From NCBI GenBank assembly GCA_913062555.1, contig CAJXVU010000031.1, positions 1 to 40,286 of the forward strand: a stretch of DNA of 40,286 nucleotides, read 5' to 3'. Under the pieces are notes generated by a model. That model saw nothing but the letters and a program-made list of their open reading frames with translations, had not been told where the DNA came from and did no database searches. This stretch comes from an uncultured Bacteroidota bacterium (lineage in GTDB: Bacteria; Bacteroidota; Bacteroidia; Flavobacteriales; Flavobacteriaceae). This document shows positions 8,574 to 17,068 of this stretch, in pieces. The first letter of the stretch is position 1. Every line of letters starts with the position of its first letter. A program made the position numbers and the translations under genes.

Positions 8574-9551
8574 TTGAACAAGCAAGTAAAATCAATCCTG
8601 AAGATAACACTTCCATTATTATTGGGGGTGGTTTTGGTTTGGTATTCTTTGTCTGAGATTTCGATTGAAGTTTTAGTGACTCATTTCAAAAACGCAGACT
8701 ACGCATGGATTTCATTAGGTTTATTTTTTGGTCTCTTAAGCCATATGTCCAGAGCATACCGTTGGAGATTTATGATCAAACCATTAGGTTATAGGCTTGG
8801 GTTTTCAAATAGTTTGATGGCAGTATTTGCGGCATATTTGGTAAATTATACAATTCCAAGGGCTGGAGAAGTTACTCGAGCAACCATAATAACTAATTAT
8901 GAGGGTGTGCCATTTGAGAAATGCTTTGGAACTATTGTTGCTGAACGCGTTGCTGATTTAATAATGATGTTTGTGATTGTAGTGGTTACACTTTTTTTGG
9001 AATTTGATTTTATTTATCAATTTCTTCTTGAAAAATTTAATTTAACAAAAATCATTTTTGGAGGCGCAATATTATTGGTTCTTGTTGTGGTGCTTTTTAT
9101 ATATATAAAAAAGAGTAGGTCTAAATTTACAATTAAACTTAGATCATTCCTTGGTGGGTTATTAGAAGGGATTTTGACCATTTTTAAAATGAAACAAAAA
9201 TGGGCCTTCATTTTTCATACTGTTTTTATTTGGGTCATGTATGTGCTTATGTTCTATGTTACCTCATTTGCTATGAGTGAATTTATTGATATTCCTTTTT
9301 CTGCTATTTTAGTCGGATTTATATCTGCTAGTTTTAGTATTGCAGCAACTAATGGAGGTGTAGGATCATATCCTCTTGCCGTATATGCAGCATTTTCTAT
9401 ATTTGGTATCGCAAAGGATCCAAGTATAGCTTTTGGATGGATAATGTGGTCCTCACAAACTTTAATGATCATAATTTTAGGAGGGATATCCTTAATTTAT
9501 TTACCAATTTATAATAGAAAGGCTATTGACAAGGGCACCAACCCATCTTAA
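8574..9551 (+). CDS. YbhN/LPG-synthase-like multi-pass membrane protein
   Basis: This 325-residue integral membrane protein matches the lysylphosphatidylglycerol-synthase transmembrane family (the UPF0104/YbhN/AglD2 type, without the cytosolic transferase domain). About eight hydrophobic segments are visible. The family-typical stretch YLVNYTIPRAGEVTRA, followed by CFGTIVAERVADL, supports the assignment, as does the C-terminal TNGGVGSYPLAVYAAF. Members are thought to move or modify lipids, but the substrate here is unknown. The start is taken as TTG at 8574, 4 bp after the panD stop; the first in-frame ATG would remove transmembrane residues. It is probably co-transcribed with panCD, although no metabolic link is evident. 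Confidence 0.85.
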   Translation: MNKQVKSILKITLPLLLGVVLVWYSLSEISIEVLVTHFKNADYAWISLGLFFGLLSHMSRAYRWRFMIKPLGYRLGFSNSLMAVFAAYLVNYTIPRAGEVTRATIITNYEGVPFEKCFGTIVAERVADLIMMFVIVVVTLFLEFDFIYQFLLEKFNLTKIIFGGAILLVLVVVLFIYIKKSRSKFTIKLRSFLGGLLEGILTIFKMKQKWAFIFHTVFIWVMYVLMFYVTSFAMSEFIDIPFSAILVGFISASFSIAATNGGVGSYPLAVYAAFSIFGIAKDPSIAFGWIMWSSQTLMIIILGGISLIYLPIYNRKAIDKGTNPS

Positions 9552-9584
9552 TCAATTACTTTAGTTTTTTGGTGTAATTGATTA
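9549..9584. repeat. 11-bp perfect inverted repeat between the YbhN-like gene and radA
   Basis: TAATCAATTAC (9549-9559, starting on the stop codon) pairs perfectly with GTAATTGATTA (9574-9584) around a 14-nt T-rich loop. There is no T-run after the stem, so it is not a classic terminator. It could be a transcript-end stabilising hairpin or an operator in front of radA. Confidence 0.55.
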
Positions 9585-9655
9585 TCTTGCTCATATCAAA
9601 TCTCAAATTAAAACAATACAATTAAAATATGTACCATATTAAATTTTGTTTGTAA

Positions 9656-11017
9656 ATGGCTAAAGTAAAAACCACCTTTTTTTGCCAAAGCTGCGGCAGT
9701 CAATATGCCAAATGGCAAGGACAGTGCTCGGCTTGCAAAGCTTGGAATACGATTGTTGAAGAAGTTGTACAAAAAGAAGAAAAGAGTAATTGGAAATTGC
9801 CTTCATCGCATAATTCTAAAAGAATTTCAAAGCCTTTAAAAATCAAAGAAATTGATGCTTCAAAGGAAGCTCGGATGAATACGTTTGATAACGAATTTAA
9901 TCGTGTACTTGGTGGTGGTATTGTCCCTGGATCATTAACACTTTTAGGTGGTGAACCTGGAATTGGTAAAAGTACTTTGCTACTTCAAATTTCTTTAAAG
10001 CTTCCTTATAAAACACTTTATGTTTCTGGGGAGGAAAGCCAAAAACAAATAAAAATGCGCGCAGAGCGAATTAGCCCTGATAATGATAATTGTTACATTT
10101 TAACTGAAACCAAAACACAAAATATATTTAAACAAATTGAAGCTCTAGAGCCAGAGATTGTTATAATTGATTCTATTCAAACCTTGCATAGTGATTATAT
10201 TGAGTCCTCTTCTGGAAGTATTTCTCAAATTAAGGAATGTACAACAGAGCTCATTAAATTTGCAAAGGAAACGGCTACTCCAGTATTGCTTATTGGACAT
10301 ATTACTAAAGACGGGAATATTGCAGGGCCAAAAATTTTGGAGCATATGGTAGATACGGTTTTACAATTTGAAGGCGATCGAAATCACGTGTTTAGAATTT
10401 TAAGAGCTAGTAAAAATAGATTTGGATCGACAAATGAATTGGGAATATATGAAATGCAGGGGTCTGGGCTTCGAGAAGTGTCGAATCCTTCTGAAATTTT
10501 AATTTCTAAAAAAGACGAGGATCTTAGTGGGAATGCTATTGCATCTACCTTAGAAGGTATACGGCCACTTATGATAGAGGTTCAAGCATTGGTAAGTACA
10601 GCGGTTTATGGCACGCCTCAACGTAGCGCTACAGGATTTAATGCGAAGCGTTTAAATATGTTATTGGCCGTGTTAGAAAAGCGGGCAGGCTTTCGTCTAG
10701 GAGCCAAAGATGTGTTTTTAAATATTACAGGAGGGATCACAGTTGATGATCCAGCAATAGACTTAGCCGTTGTTGCAGCTATTTTATCCTCAAATGAAGA
10801 TGTGGCTTTACAACGAGATTTTTGCTTCGCTGCCGAAGTTGGACTCTCTGGAGAAATTCGACCTGTACAGCGTGTAGAGCAACGTATCATGGAAGCGGAA
10901 AAATTGGGGTTCTCTACCATTTTTGTGTCTAAATACAATAAAATTTCATTAAAAAACACCACGATAAAGATACAATTGATCTCTAAAATTGAAGATTTGA
11001 TTGGTTTTGTGGTTTAA
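9656..11017 (+). CDS. radA: DNA repair protein RadA
   Basis: RadA is a RecA-like ATPase that promotes branch migration during recombination and repair. The 453-residue protein shows all expected parts in order. A C4 zinc finger has Cys10, 13, 24 and 27. The Walker A box is GGEPGIGKST at 98-107, the Walker B-like strand is IVIIDSIQTLHSD at 168-180, and the RadA-specific KNRFG motif is at 253-257. A C-terminal Lon-protease-like domain (STAVYGTPQRSATGFNAKRL, NITGGITVDDPAIDLAVVAA) completes it. The ATG is preceded by a T-rich near-match to the -7 box (TTAAATTTTG, one base too long). It faces a minus-strand regulator gene downstream. Confidence 0.98.
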   Translation: MAKVKTTFFCQSCGSQYAKWQGQCSACKAWNTIVEEVVQKEEKSNWKLPSSHNSKRISKPLKIKEIDASKEARMNTFDNEFNRVLGGGIVPGSLTLLGGEPGIGKSTLLLQISLKLPYKTLYVSGEESQKQIKMRAERISPDNDNCYILTETKTQNIFKQIEALEPEIVIIDSIQTLHSDYIESSSGSISQIKECTTELIKFAKETATPVLLIGHITKDGNIAGPKILEHMVDTVLQFEGDRNHVFRILRASKNRFGSTNELGIYEMQGSGLREVSNPSEILISKKDEDLSGNAIASTLEGIRPLMIEVQALVSTAVYGTPQRSATGFNAKRLNMLLAVLEKRAGFRLGAKDVFLNITGGITVDDPAIDLAVVAAILSSNEDVALQRDFCFAAEVGLSGEIRPVQRVEQRIMEAEKLGFSTIFVSKYNKISLKNTTIKIQLISKIEDLIGFVV

Positions 11018-11048
11018 TAAGAGTTGAGGTTATAATCAAAATATATGT

Positions 11049-11070
11049 TATGCTAAATATTTTTAGCATA
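11049..11070. terminator. Hairpin between convergent radA and the HTH regulator gene
   Basis: The perfect inverted repeat TATGCTAAA-TATT-TTTAGCATA gives a 9-bp stem and 4-nt loop, 32 bp after radA. It sits between convergent genes, where a bidirectional terminator is expected. It has no strong T-run on the plus side, and on the minus strand only a T-rich stretch (TATATTTTGATT) follows. Confidence 0.45.
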
Positions 11071-11119
11071 GGATTCTATTCAAATCATTACTTAAAGAAT
11101 ATTCGCATTTTTGATGAAG

Positions 11120-12661
11120 TTATAAGTTTTGAAGAAAATCATATAAATTTATTTCCTTGTCTAAATCTAGCTTTTTCTTAATTCGATACCTTGTGGTCTC
11201 AACACTTCTTGGTGAAACACTTATTAAATTGGCGACATCCTTTGTGTTTAATTTAGAAATTATATACGAACAATGCTTGAGATCATTTACGGATAGGCTA
11301 GGGTGTTTTTGTTTTAGATTTTTGAAAAAGGCAGGTTTAATTTTTTCAAATTGAATTTTAAAATCTTCCCATAATTCGTCGTCTGAAACAATAGAAAACA
11401 ATGATTTCTCTATGTGGTGAAGTTGATTCTTTTTTATGTCTGAATCAGATTCAATTAATTTACTAATCTCATTTCTAACTTTTGTGATACTGTCGTTATA
11501 GGTAGATATTTTTAATGTTTTAGAAAACAATGTTCTTTCATTTAAATTAAGTAGCTGTTCTATTTTTTCATTTTTTTGTTCTAAACTTAAATTAGAGCTT
11601 TTTATATTGATTAGTGAATTTTGAACTTTATTATTCAATACTCGTATCTCACTTACCTTATTTCTTAATTTTCTGGATAGTTTAAAAAACTTAAGCACAT
11701 ACAGTAAACTAAAAACTAAAAAAGCCCCACTTAAAAACATAAGGAATTTTTGTTCTTTTTGTCTTTGTATTTTACTTGCAACAAGCTGTTCATTTAATTC
11801 ATATTCGTGATTTACAGATTCTTTTATTCCGTCTATAGTGTAGTTTATGTATCTTTTATATAGGGAATCTGAAATTCTCATATACAAATAAGCGCTTTTA
11901 AAATCTCCTTTGCTTTTATATAGTTCAGCGGAAGCCATGTTTATCATTGAACGTGCATTATTGTATCCTTTAGGGGTTTGAAATGATGCCTTTTCTATAT
12001 ATAGTTCAGCTTCTTTATGATTTTTTAACTTAATGTGAGCTAAGGCCATTTTAGAATATATGTATTTTAATCTATTGAGTTTTATTTGGAACGCATCTAT
12101 TGTTTTTACACATTTAAGCCCACTTTGTAAGGATGCCTCCCAATTTTTAATGGCAAAATAACTGAAGGATAAATCATAATTCGCGTCTATAGTATAACTT
12201 AAAGATGGTTTCTTTTTACTTTCTTCAAAAATGAAAATCGCTTTTTTAAAATTTTCAATTGAAAGTAAGAACCTATTGTCCAGTTTTTTGTCAAGTACTT
12301 GAGTTTCTCCTAGAAGAATGTGTGTCCAACCTTTTATAAATTGATTTTGGCAATTAGATGAGAGTATCAATGCTTCATTTGCATATTCTCTAGCACTTTC
12401 AAACTTAGAATAAAATCTTGCTTTTAGCGCTCTTAAAAAACCAACCTTGGCCTTAAGACAAAGATTCTTAAATTCCAGATTATTGTGGTCTATAAAAAAC
12501 AGGGTCTCTATTGTTTTTATAACCTTATCAGTTTTTTCATATTCATCGAAGGCAGCTGTAATTTTTTCTTCAATGGTAGGTTCTCTATTTTGAGAATAAG
12601 AGATCACATTAAAAGTTGTAAAATAAAACAAGAAACTCAAAATGATTTTGTGCTTATTCAT
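11120..12661 (-). CDS. TPR-containing membrane-bound HTH transcriptional regulator (LuxR-like)
   Basis: The 513-residue protein has a layout common in Flavobacteriia one-component regulators. A signal sequence (1-23) leads into a periplasmic tetratricopeptide-type helical region (about 30-290; for example HKEAELYIEKA and KGDFKSAYLYMRISDSLYKR). One transmembrane helix (about 306-324) is followed by a cytoplasmic coiled coil (about 327-375). The C-terminal helix-turn-helix (about 455-512) includes LNTKDVANLISVSPRSVETTRYRIKKKL, written here in two parts: LNTKDVANLISV then SPRSVETTRYRIKKKL. The HTH is of the LuxR/GerE type. It would carry a signal from the periplasm straight to DNA. The target is unknown. 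It diverges from the small gene at 12832, whose promoter has an inverted repeat at the -33 position. Confidence 0.85.
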   Translation of the reverse strand: MNKHKIILSFLFYFTTFNVISYSQNREPTIEEKITAAFDEYEKTDKVIKTIETLFFIDHNNLEFKNLCLKAKVGFLRALKARFYSKFESAREYANEALILSSNCQNQFIKGWTHILLGETQVLDKKLDNRFLLSIENFKKAIFIFEESKKKPSLSYTIDANYDLSFSYFAIKNWEASLQSGLKCVKTIDAFQIKLNRLKYIYSKMALAHIKLKNHKEAELYIEKASFQTPKGYNNARSMINMASAELYKSKGDFKSAYLYMRISDSLYKRYINYTIDGIKESVNHEYELNEQLVASKIQRQKEQKFLMFLSGAFLVFSLLYVLKFFKLSRKLRNKVSEIRVLNNKVQNSLINIKSSNLSLEQKNEKIEQLLNLNERTLFSKTLKISTYNDSITKVRNEISKLIESDSDIKKNQLHHIEKSLFSIVSDDELWEDFKIQFEKIKPAFFKNLKQKHPSLSVNDLKHCSYIISKLNTKDVANLISVSPRSVETTRYRIKKKLDLDKEINLYDFLQNL

Positions 12662-12766
12662 CTGTCCTAATTCTGTTTAAATGCAGATTATGGAGAGATA
12701 TAAGATATGAAAAAAGCACTACATATATACTTCATTTTGCGTTTTTTCAATAAAAACAAACTACAA

Positions 12767-12786
12767 ACCCCATACAGTCAAGGGGT
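12767..12786. promoter_or_regulatory. Inverted repeat ACCCC-N10-GGGGT in the divergent intergenic region
   Basis: GC-rich half sites stand out in otherwise AT-rich DNA. The repeat is centred about 20 bp upstream of the -7 box at 12796-12803, where a -33 element would normally be. It is a candidate activator site for the 12832 gene, possibly bound by the divergently encoded HTH regulator. Confidence 0.45.
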
Positions 12787-12795
12787 AAGCTAATT

Positions 12796-12803
12796 TATTT
12801 TTG
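12796..12803 (+). promoter_or_regulatory. -7 promoter box (TATTTTTG) for the 12832 gene
   Basis: Exact TAnnTTTG match 28 bp upstream of the ATG at 12832. There is no TTG at -33; the ACCCC-N10-GGGGT repeat occupies that place. The box also supports choosing the ATG over the upstream TTG at 12808. Confidence 0.5.
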
Positions 12804-12831
12804 ACATTTGATTAAATTAAAAAAAACTATT

Positions 12832-13263
12832 ATGACTACTACAATTAAAAAATATCAAAGTAATTTTAGAACTCGAAAGGCAGCAATATTTAATGATGTT
12901 ATTAGTTTAAAATATAACGAAGGGCTAGATAATGATCAAAATAAAAAACTATATCCATGGCATTTAAAAATTATTATTGAATCCAGGTTTTTATTTTCAA
13001 GTGCATATAACGTGATGCAAGAAAAATTACTACAAAGCGAGATTAAGTCTAATATTAAACAAACGCTAAGCAAGTATTGTAAAATAAAGCAAGTTGTAGA
13101 ATTAGAAAAGCAAGGATTAAAAGAGCTGCATTGGTACATCAATTCCTGCGAGATTGATTATCTTAAAGTTAAAGAGGTCATAGATACTATAAAGCACAAA
13201 AGATTTATATGGTTTTATCTTGATTTTGATGAAAAATGGAGTAGAGTTCAAGCATATTCATAA
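12832..13263 (+). CDS. Small protein of unknown function (143 aa)
   Basis: I do not recognise this family. From ATG 12832 the product is 143 residues, basic, without a signal peptide or membrane segment, and mostly predicted helical by eye. Notable features are an N-terminal stretch rich in T, K and R, several aromatic residues (YPWHLK, RFLFSSAYNVM, IWFYLDFDEKWSRV) and two cysteines spaced far apart. An earlier in-frame TTG at 12808 would add eight residues, but it lies only 5 bp after the likely -7 box, so ATG is preferred. It stands alone, divergent from the HTH regulator and followed by about 400 bp without genes. A stress- or signal-induced cytoplasmic protein under that regulator is a reasonable guess only. 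Confidence 0.7.
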   Translation: MTTTIKKYQSNFRTRKAAIFNDVISLKYNEGLDNDQNKKLYPWHLKIIIESRFLFSSAYNVMQEKLLQSEIKSNIKQTLSKYCKIKQVVELEKQGLKELHWYINSCEIDYLKVKEVIDTIKHKRFIWFYLDFDEKWSRVQAYS

Positions 13264-13659
13264 CCTCAATTTTAAGACATTTCTAAAAAACGTCATTAAT
13301 TTACACTTTTTATCGATCCTCAATATTTATAGGCCACAAATCAAAATTACAATTATTTGTCCTAAATTTTACTGCCTTTAAAATAGGTTTTTCATTGCTG
13401 CCATTGAAGGTGAATTTTAAAGTACAATATTAATTCAAATAAAGAGGGTTTTATCATTCCTGGAATAATCATAGTTTTCTAAGTTCTTCAATTGGTTTTT
13501 TATGTATAAACCAAGCTGTTTAACAATAATTCCTTAATTTCGCAATCTTATTAGAAATAAGTCAAAACCTTAATAGTTTGATGGTTATCATAAATCGAGG
13601 TAGTACTTATGACATCTGACCTGATAAGACGAGAGTATTAACAGATGAAATGATAGAAA
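13264..13659. other. Intergenic region before ileS (396 bp)
   Basis: I see no gene or RNA gene here. It contains a short dyad ATTCC-T-GGAAT (13456-13466) and a degenerate -7 box TAATTTCG (13535-13542). The shared leader motif described separately is at 13613-13650. A two-codon mini-ORF, ATG-AAA-TGA, sits at 13645-13653, in frame with but closed before the ileS ATG. Confidence 0.5.
13613..13650 (+). promoter_or_regulatory. Leader motif ACATCTGACC-N14-TATTAACA-N-ATGA upstream of ileS
   Basis: The blocks ACATCTGACC (13613-13622), TATTAACA (13637-13644, sharing spacing) and ATGA recur in the leader of the DUF3108 gene at 29839-29874 with a spacer one base shorter. Here CATCTG and CAGATG (13642-13647) also form a 6-bp inverted repeat. 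Function unknown. Confidence 0.45.
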
Positions 13660-16600
13660 ATGAGCACGACATTTCCTGAATATAAGGGACTTAACTTAGC
13701 AAAAGTGGCCGATGAAGTTGGCCGAGACTGGGACGCAAATAACATCTTTGAGAAAAGTGTAACTACAAGAGAAGGAAATACACCATTTGTGTTTTTTGAA
13801 GGCCCGCCATCAGCCAATGGTTTACCAGGAGTTCACCACGTTTTGGCTCGAGCTATAAAAGATATTTTTCCACGTTATAAAACCATGAAAGGATTCCAAG
13901 TAAAGCGAAAAGCAGGCTGGGATACTCATGGATTACCAATTGAACTTGGAGTAGAAAAAGAATTAGGTATTACCAAAGAAGATATTGGTAAATCAATATC
14001 TGTAGAAGATTATAATGCGGCCTGCAGAACGGCAGTAATGCGCTATACCGATGTTTGGAATGACCTTACTCAAAAAATGGGATATTGGGTAGATATGGAC
14101 GACCCATATATTACTTACGAGCCTAAATATATGGAAAGTGTTTGGTGGTTATTAAAGCAAATCTACACCAAAAACTTGATGTATAAAGGCTATACTATTC
14201 AGCCGTATTCACCAAAAGCAGGAACTGGTTTAAGTTCACATGAGTTGAACCAACCTGGGACATATCAAGATGTAACAGATACAACTGCGGTAGCTCAGTT
14301 TAAAGCCATAGAAAACTCTCTTCCAGATTTTTTGCAAAATGAAGGGATTGTTCACTTTCTCGCTTGGACTACTACACCATGGACCTTGCCAAGTAACACG
14401 GCCTTAACTGTTGGACCTAAAATCGATTATGTATTAGTCGAGACATTTAATCAATATACATTCGAGCCTATAAAAGTGGTACTTGCTAAGAAATTGGTCA
14501 GTTATCAATTTTCTGGAAAATTTAATCAGGTAGAAGAGAAATCAGAGTTGTTGACCTACAAATCTGGAGATAAAAAGATCCCATTCCATATTATAAAGGA
14601 GTTTAAAGGGACTGATTTGGTTGGGATAAAATATGAGCAACTTTTACAATATGCTTTGCCAAACGATAACCCGGAGGATGCCTTTAGAGTTATTTCTGGA
14701 GACTTTGTAACTACTGAAGACGGTACAGGAATTGTACATACAGCACCAACCTTTGGTGCAGATGATGCTATGGTTGCAAAACAAGCTAAGCCTGAAATAC
14801 CGCCAATGTTAGTGAAAGATGACAATGGGAATTTGGTGCCATTAGTTGACTTGCAAGGACGCTTTCGTCCAGAAATGGGAACGTTTGCTGGTAAGTATGT
14901 GAAAAACGAATATTATAATGATGGCGAAGCTCCAGAGCGATCTGTAGATGTTGAGCTTGCCATTATATTGAAAGAAGAAAATAAAGCCTTTAAGGTTGAA
15001 AAATATAAGCATAGTTATCCAAATTGTTGGCGTACAGATAAACCAATTTTATATTACCCATTAGACTCTTGGTTTATTAAGGTAACGGATGTTAAGGACA
15101 AAATGTTCACCTTGAATAATACGATAAACTGGAAGCCAAAATCAACTGGAGAAGGACGTTTTGGTAACTGGTTAGCTAATGCAAATGATTGGAATTTATC
15201 AAGGTCTAGATATTGGGGGATTCCCTTGCCAATTTGGAGAACTGAGGACGGTAAAGAAGAAGTTTGTATTGGCTCTGTTGAAGAATTAAAAGCAGAAATG
15301 GCAAAGGCCGTTTCAGCGGGAGTTCTAGAAGCAGATATATTTGCCGAATTTGAAGTTGGAAATAATTCAGAAGCAAACTATGCTACTATTGATTTACATA
15401 AAAACATTGTAGATAAAATTGTTCTTGTTTCGCCTTCAGGTCAGCCAATGCAGCGTGAAAGTGATTTGATTGATGTTTGGTTTGACTCTGGAAGTATGCC
15501 ATATGCACAATGGCATTACCCATTTGAAAACAAAGAATTAATTGACGAGAAGAAATCATATCCAGCCGATTTTATAGCAGAAGGTGTAGATCAAACGCGA
15601 GGATGGTTTTATACTCTTCATGCAATAGCCACTATGGTTTTTGATTCGGTTGCTTATAAAAATGTAGTGTCTAATGGATTAGTTTTAGACAAGAACGGAC
15701 AAAAAATGTCTAAGCGTCTTGGAAATGCAACAGATCCTTTTGAGACACTTAGTAAGTACGGTGCAGATGCCACACGATGGTATATGATTAGTAATGCTAA
15801 TCCTTGGGACAATTTAAAATTTGATGTAGATGGCATTGAAGAGGTGAAACGTAAATTTTTTGGAACACTTTACAATACCTATTCGTTTTTTACACTATAT
15901 GCAAATATTGATAAATTTAGTTATAGCGAAGCCGATATTCTTTTAAGTGAACGACCAGAAATTGACCGTTGGATTTTATCAGAGTTACATACTCTAATAA
16001 AAAAAGTCGATGCTTTTTATGCCGATTATGAGCCAACAAAGGCAGCTAGAGTGATTTCTGAATTTACTCAGGAATACCTAAGTAACTGGTTTGTACGATT
16101 AAGCAGAAGGAGATTTTGGAAAGGTGATTATCAATTGGATAAAATTTCGGCTTATCAAACCTTGTATACTTGTTTATTGACCATTTCAAAATTAGGAGCA
16201 CCTATTGCGCCTTTTTATATGGATAGACTTTATAAAGATTTAACAAATGTTACACAAAAAGAAAATTTTGAAAGTGTACATTTAGCTAAATTTCCTGAAT
16301 ATGATAGTGCATATATAGATAAAGGGCTGGAACGAAAAATGGAGAATGCACAAACAATATCTTCGCTGGTATTGTCGTTAAGAGCTAGGGAAAAGATAAA
16401 AGTTAGACAACCTTTACAAAAAATCATGATTCCTGTTGATAGTGCATCTCAAAAAGAGGAGATATTAGCAGTTTCAAATCTTATTATGCACGAAGTAAAT
16501 GTGAAGGAAGTAGAACTTCTGGAGGATGCTTCAGATATTTTAGTAAAGCAGATCAAGCCTAATTTTAAAACTTTAGGCCCACGTTTTGGAAAGGACATGA

Positions 16601-17064
16601 AAGTGATTGCCAGTGCAATAAATTCATTCAGTTCAGAGGACATAAAAAAAATAGAACAAAGTGGAACTTTAGCCCTAGATATTAATGGAAAAAGTATTAC
16701 TTTAGGACTTGAAGATGTAGAAATTATTTCTCAAGATATCGAAGGGTGGTTAGTGGCAAATGACGGGGCTTTAACCGTCGCTCTAGATGTTACCATCACT
16801 GAAGATTTACGAAGAGAAGGAATTGCGAGAGAGCTCGTTAATCGCATTCAAAATTTACGTAAAGATTCTGGTTTTGATGTCACAGACAGAATTGATGTCT
16901 TCATTCAAAATGACAGCAATATTGTTAGTGCAGTTAATAACAATATGGAGTATATAAAAACTGAAACACTAACTGAAAAACTTGAAATTACAGATAAAGT
17001 AAATAATGGTATAGACATTACTTTTGATGAGATTAACACAAAATTGTCTATACAAAAACATTAA
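13660..17064 (+). CDS. ileS: Isoleucyl-tRNA synthetase with GVHH in place of HIGH
   Basis: IleRS charges tRNA-Ile with isoleucine. The protein is 1134 residues, the length of the eukaryote-like (type 2) clade. The active-site region reads PPSANGLPGVHHVLARAIKD (residues 49-68), so the class-I HxGH signature is GVHH at 57-60: the first and third residues are exchanged. The second signature is intact as KMSKR at 682-686. The editing-domain landmark TTPWTLPSNTAL and the catalytic-core stretches GWDTHGLPIE and SRYWGIPLPIW are present, as is a long anticodon-binding tail (LSNWFVRLSRRRFWKGDY). The start ATG at 13660 is preceded by in-frame stops. A DksA-like gene follows after 4 bp, so the two share a transcript ending at the terminator at 17471-17502. 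Confidence 0.98.
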   Translation: MSTTFPEYKGLNLAKVADEVGRDWDANNIFEKSVTTREGNTPFVFFEGPPSANGLPGVHHVLARAIKDIFPRYKTMKGFQVKRKAGWDTHGLPIELGVEKELGITKEDIGKSISVEDYNAACRTAVMRYTDVWNDLTQKMGYWVDMDDPYITYEPKYMESVWWLLKQIYTKNLMYKGYTIQPYSPKAGTGLSSHELNQPGTYQDVTDTTAVAQFKAIENSLPDFLQNEGIVHFLAWTTTPWTLPSNTALTVGPKIDYVLVETFNQYTFEPIKVVLAKKLVSYQFSGKFNQVEEKSELLTYKSGDKKIPFHIIKEFKGTDLVGIKYEQLLQYALPNDNPEDAFRVISGDFVTTEDGTGIVHTAPTFGADDAMVAKQAKPEIPPMLVKDDNGNLVPLVDLQGRFRPEMGTFAGKYVKNEYYNDGEAPERSVDVELAIILKEENKAFKVEKYKHSYPNCWRTDKPILYYPLDSWFIKVTDVKDKMFTLNNTINWKPKSTGEGRFGNWLANANDWNLSRSRYWGIPLPIWRTEDGKEEVCIGSVEELKAEMAKAVSAGVLEADIFAEFEVGNNSEANYATIDLHKNIVDKIVLVSPSGQPMQRESDLIDVWFDSGSMPYAQWHYPFENKELIDEKKSYPADFIAEGVDQTRGWFYTLHAIATMVFDSVAYKNVVSNGLVLDKNGQKMSKRLGNATDPFETLSKYGADATRWYMISNANPWDNLKFDVDGIEEVKRKFFGTLYNTYSFFTLYANIDKFSYSEADILLSERPEIDRWILSELHTLIKKVDAFYADYEPTKAARVISEFTQEYLSNWFVRLSRRRFWKGDYQLDKISAYQTLYTCLLTISKLGAPIAPFYMDRLYKDLTNVTQKENFESVHLAKFPEYDSAYIDKGLERKMENAQTISSLVLSLRAREKIKVRQPLQKIMIPVDSASQKEEILAVSNLIMHEVNVKEVELLEDASDILVKQIKPNFKTLGPRFGKDMKVIASAINSFSSEDIKKIEQSGTLALDINGKSITLGLEDVEIISQDIEGWLVANDGALTVALDVTITEDLRREGIARELVNRIQNLRKDSGFDVTDRIDVFIQNDSNIVSAVNNNMEYIKTETLTEKLEITDKVNNGIDITFDEINTKLSIQKH

Positions 17065-17068
17065 GATT

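Noticed and set aside
12808-12831. TTG at 12808 as start of the small 143-residue protein
   Set aside because: It lies 5 bp after the likely -7 box, whereas the ATG at 12832 is at normal distance and begins a more natural N-terminus.
13264-13659. T-box-like or amino-acid-sensing leader in front of ileS
   Set aside because: I found no T-box bulge sequence, specifier loop or terminator/antiterminator pair. Only a 6-bp inverted repeat and the shared leader motif are visible, and T-boxes are not expected in Bacteroidota.
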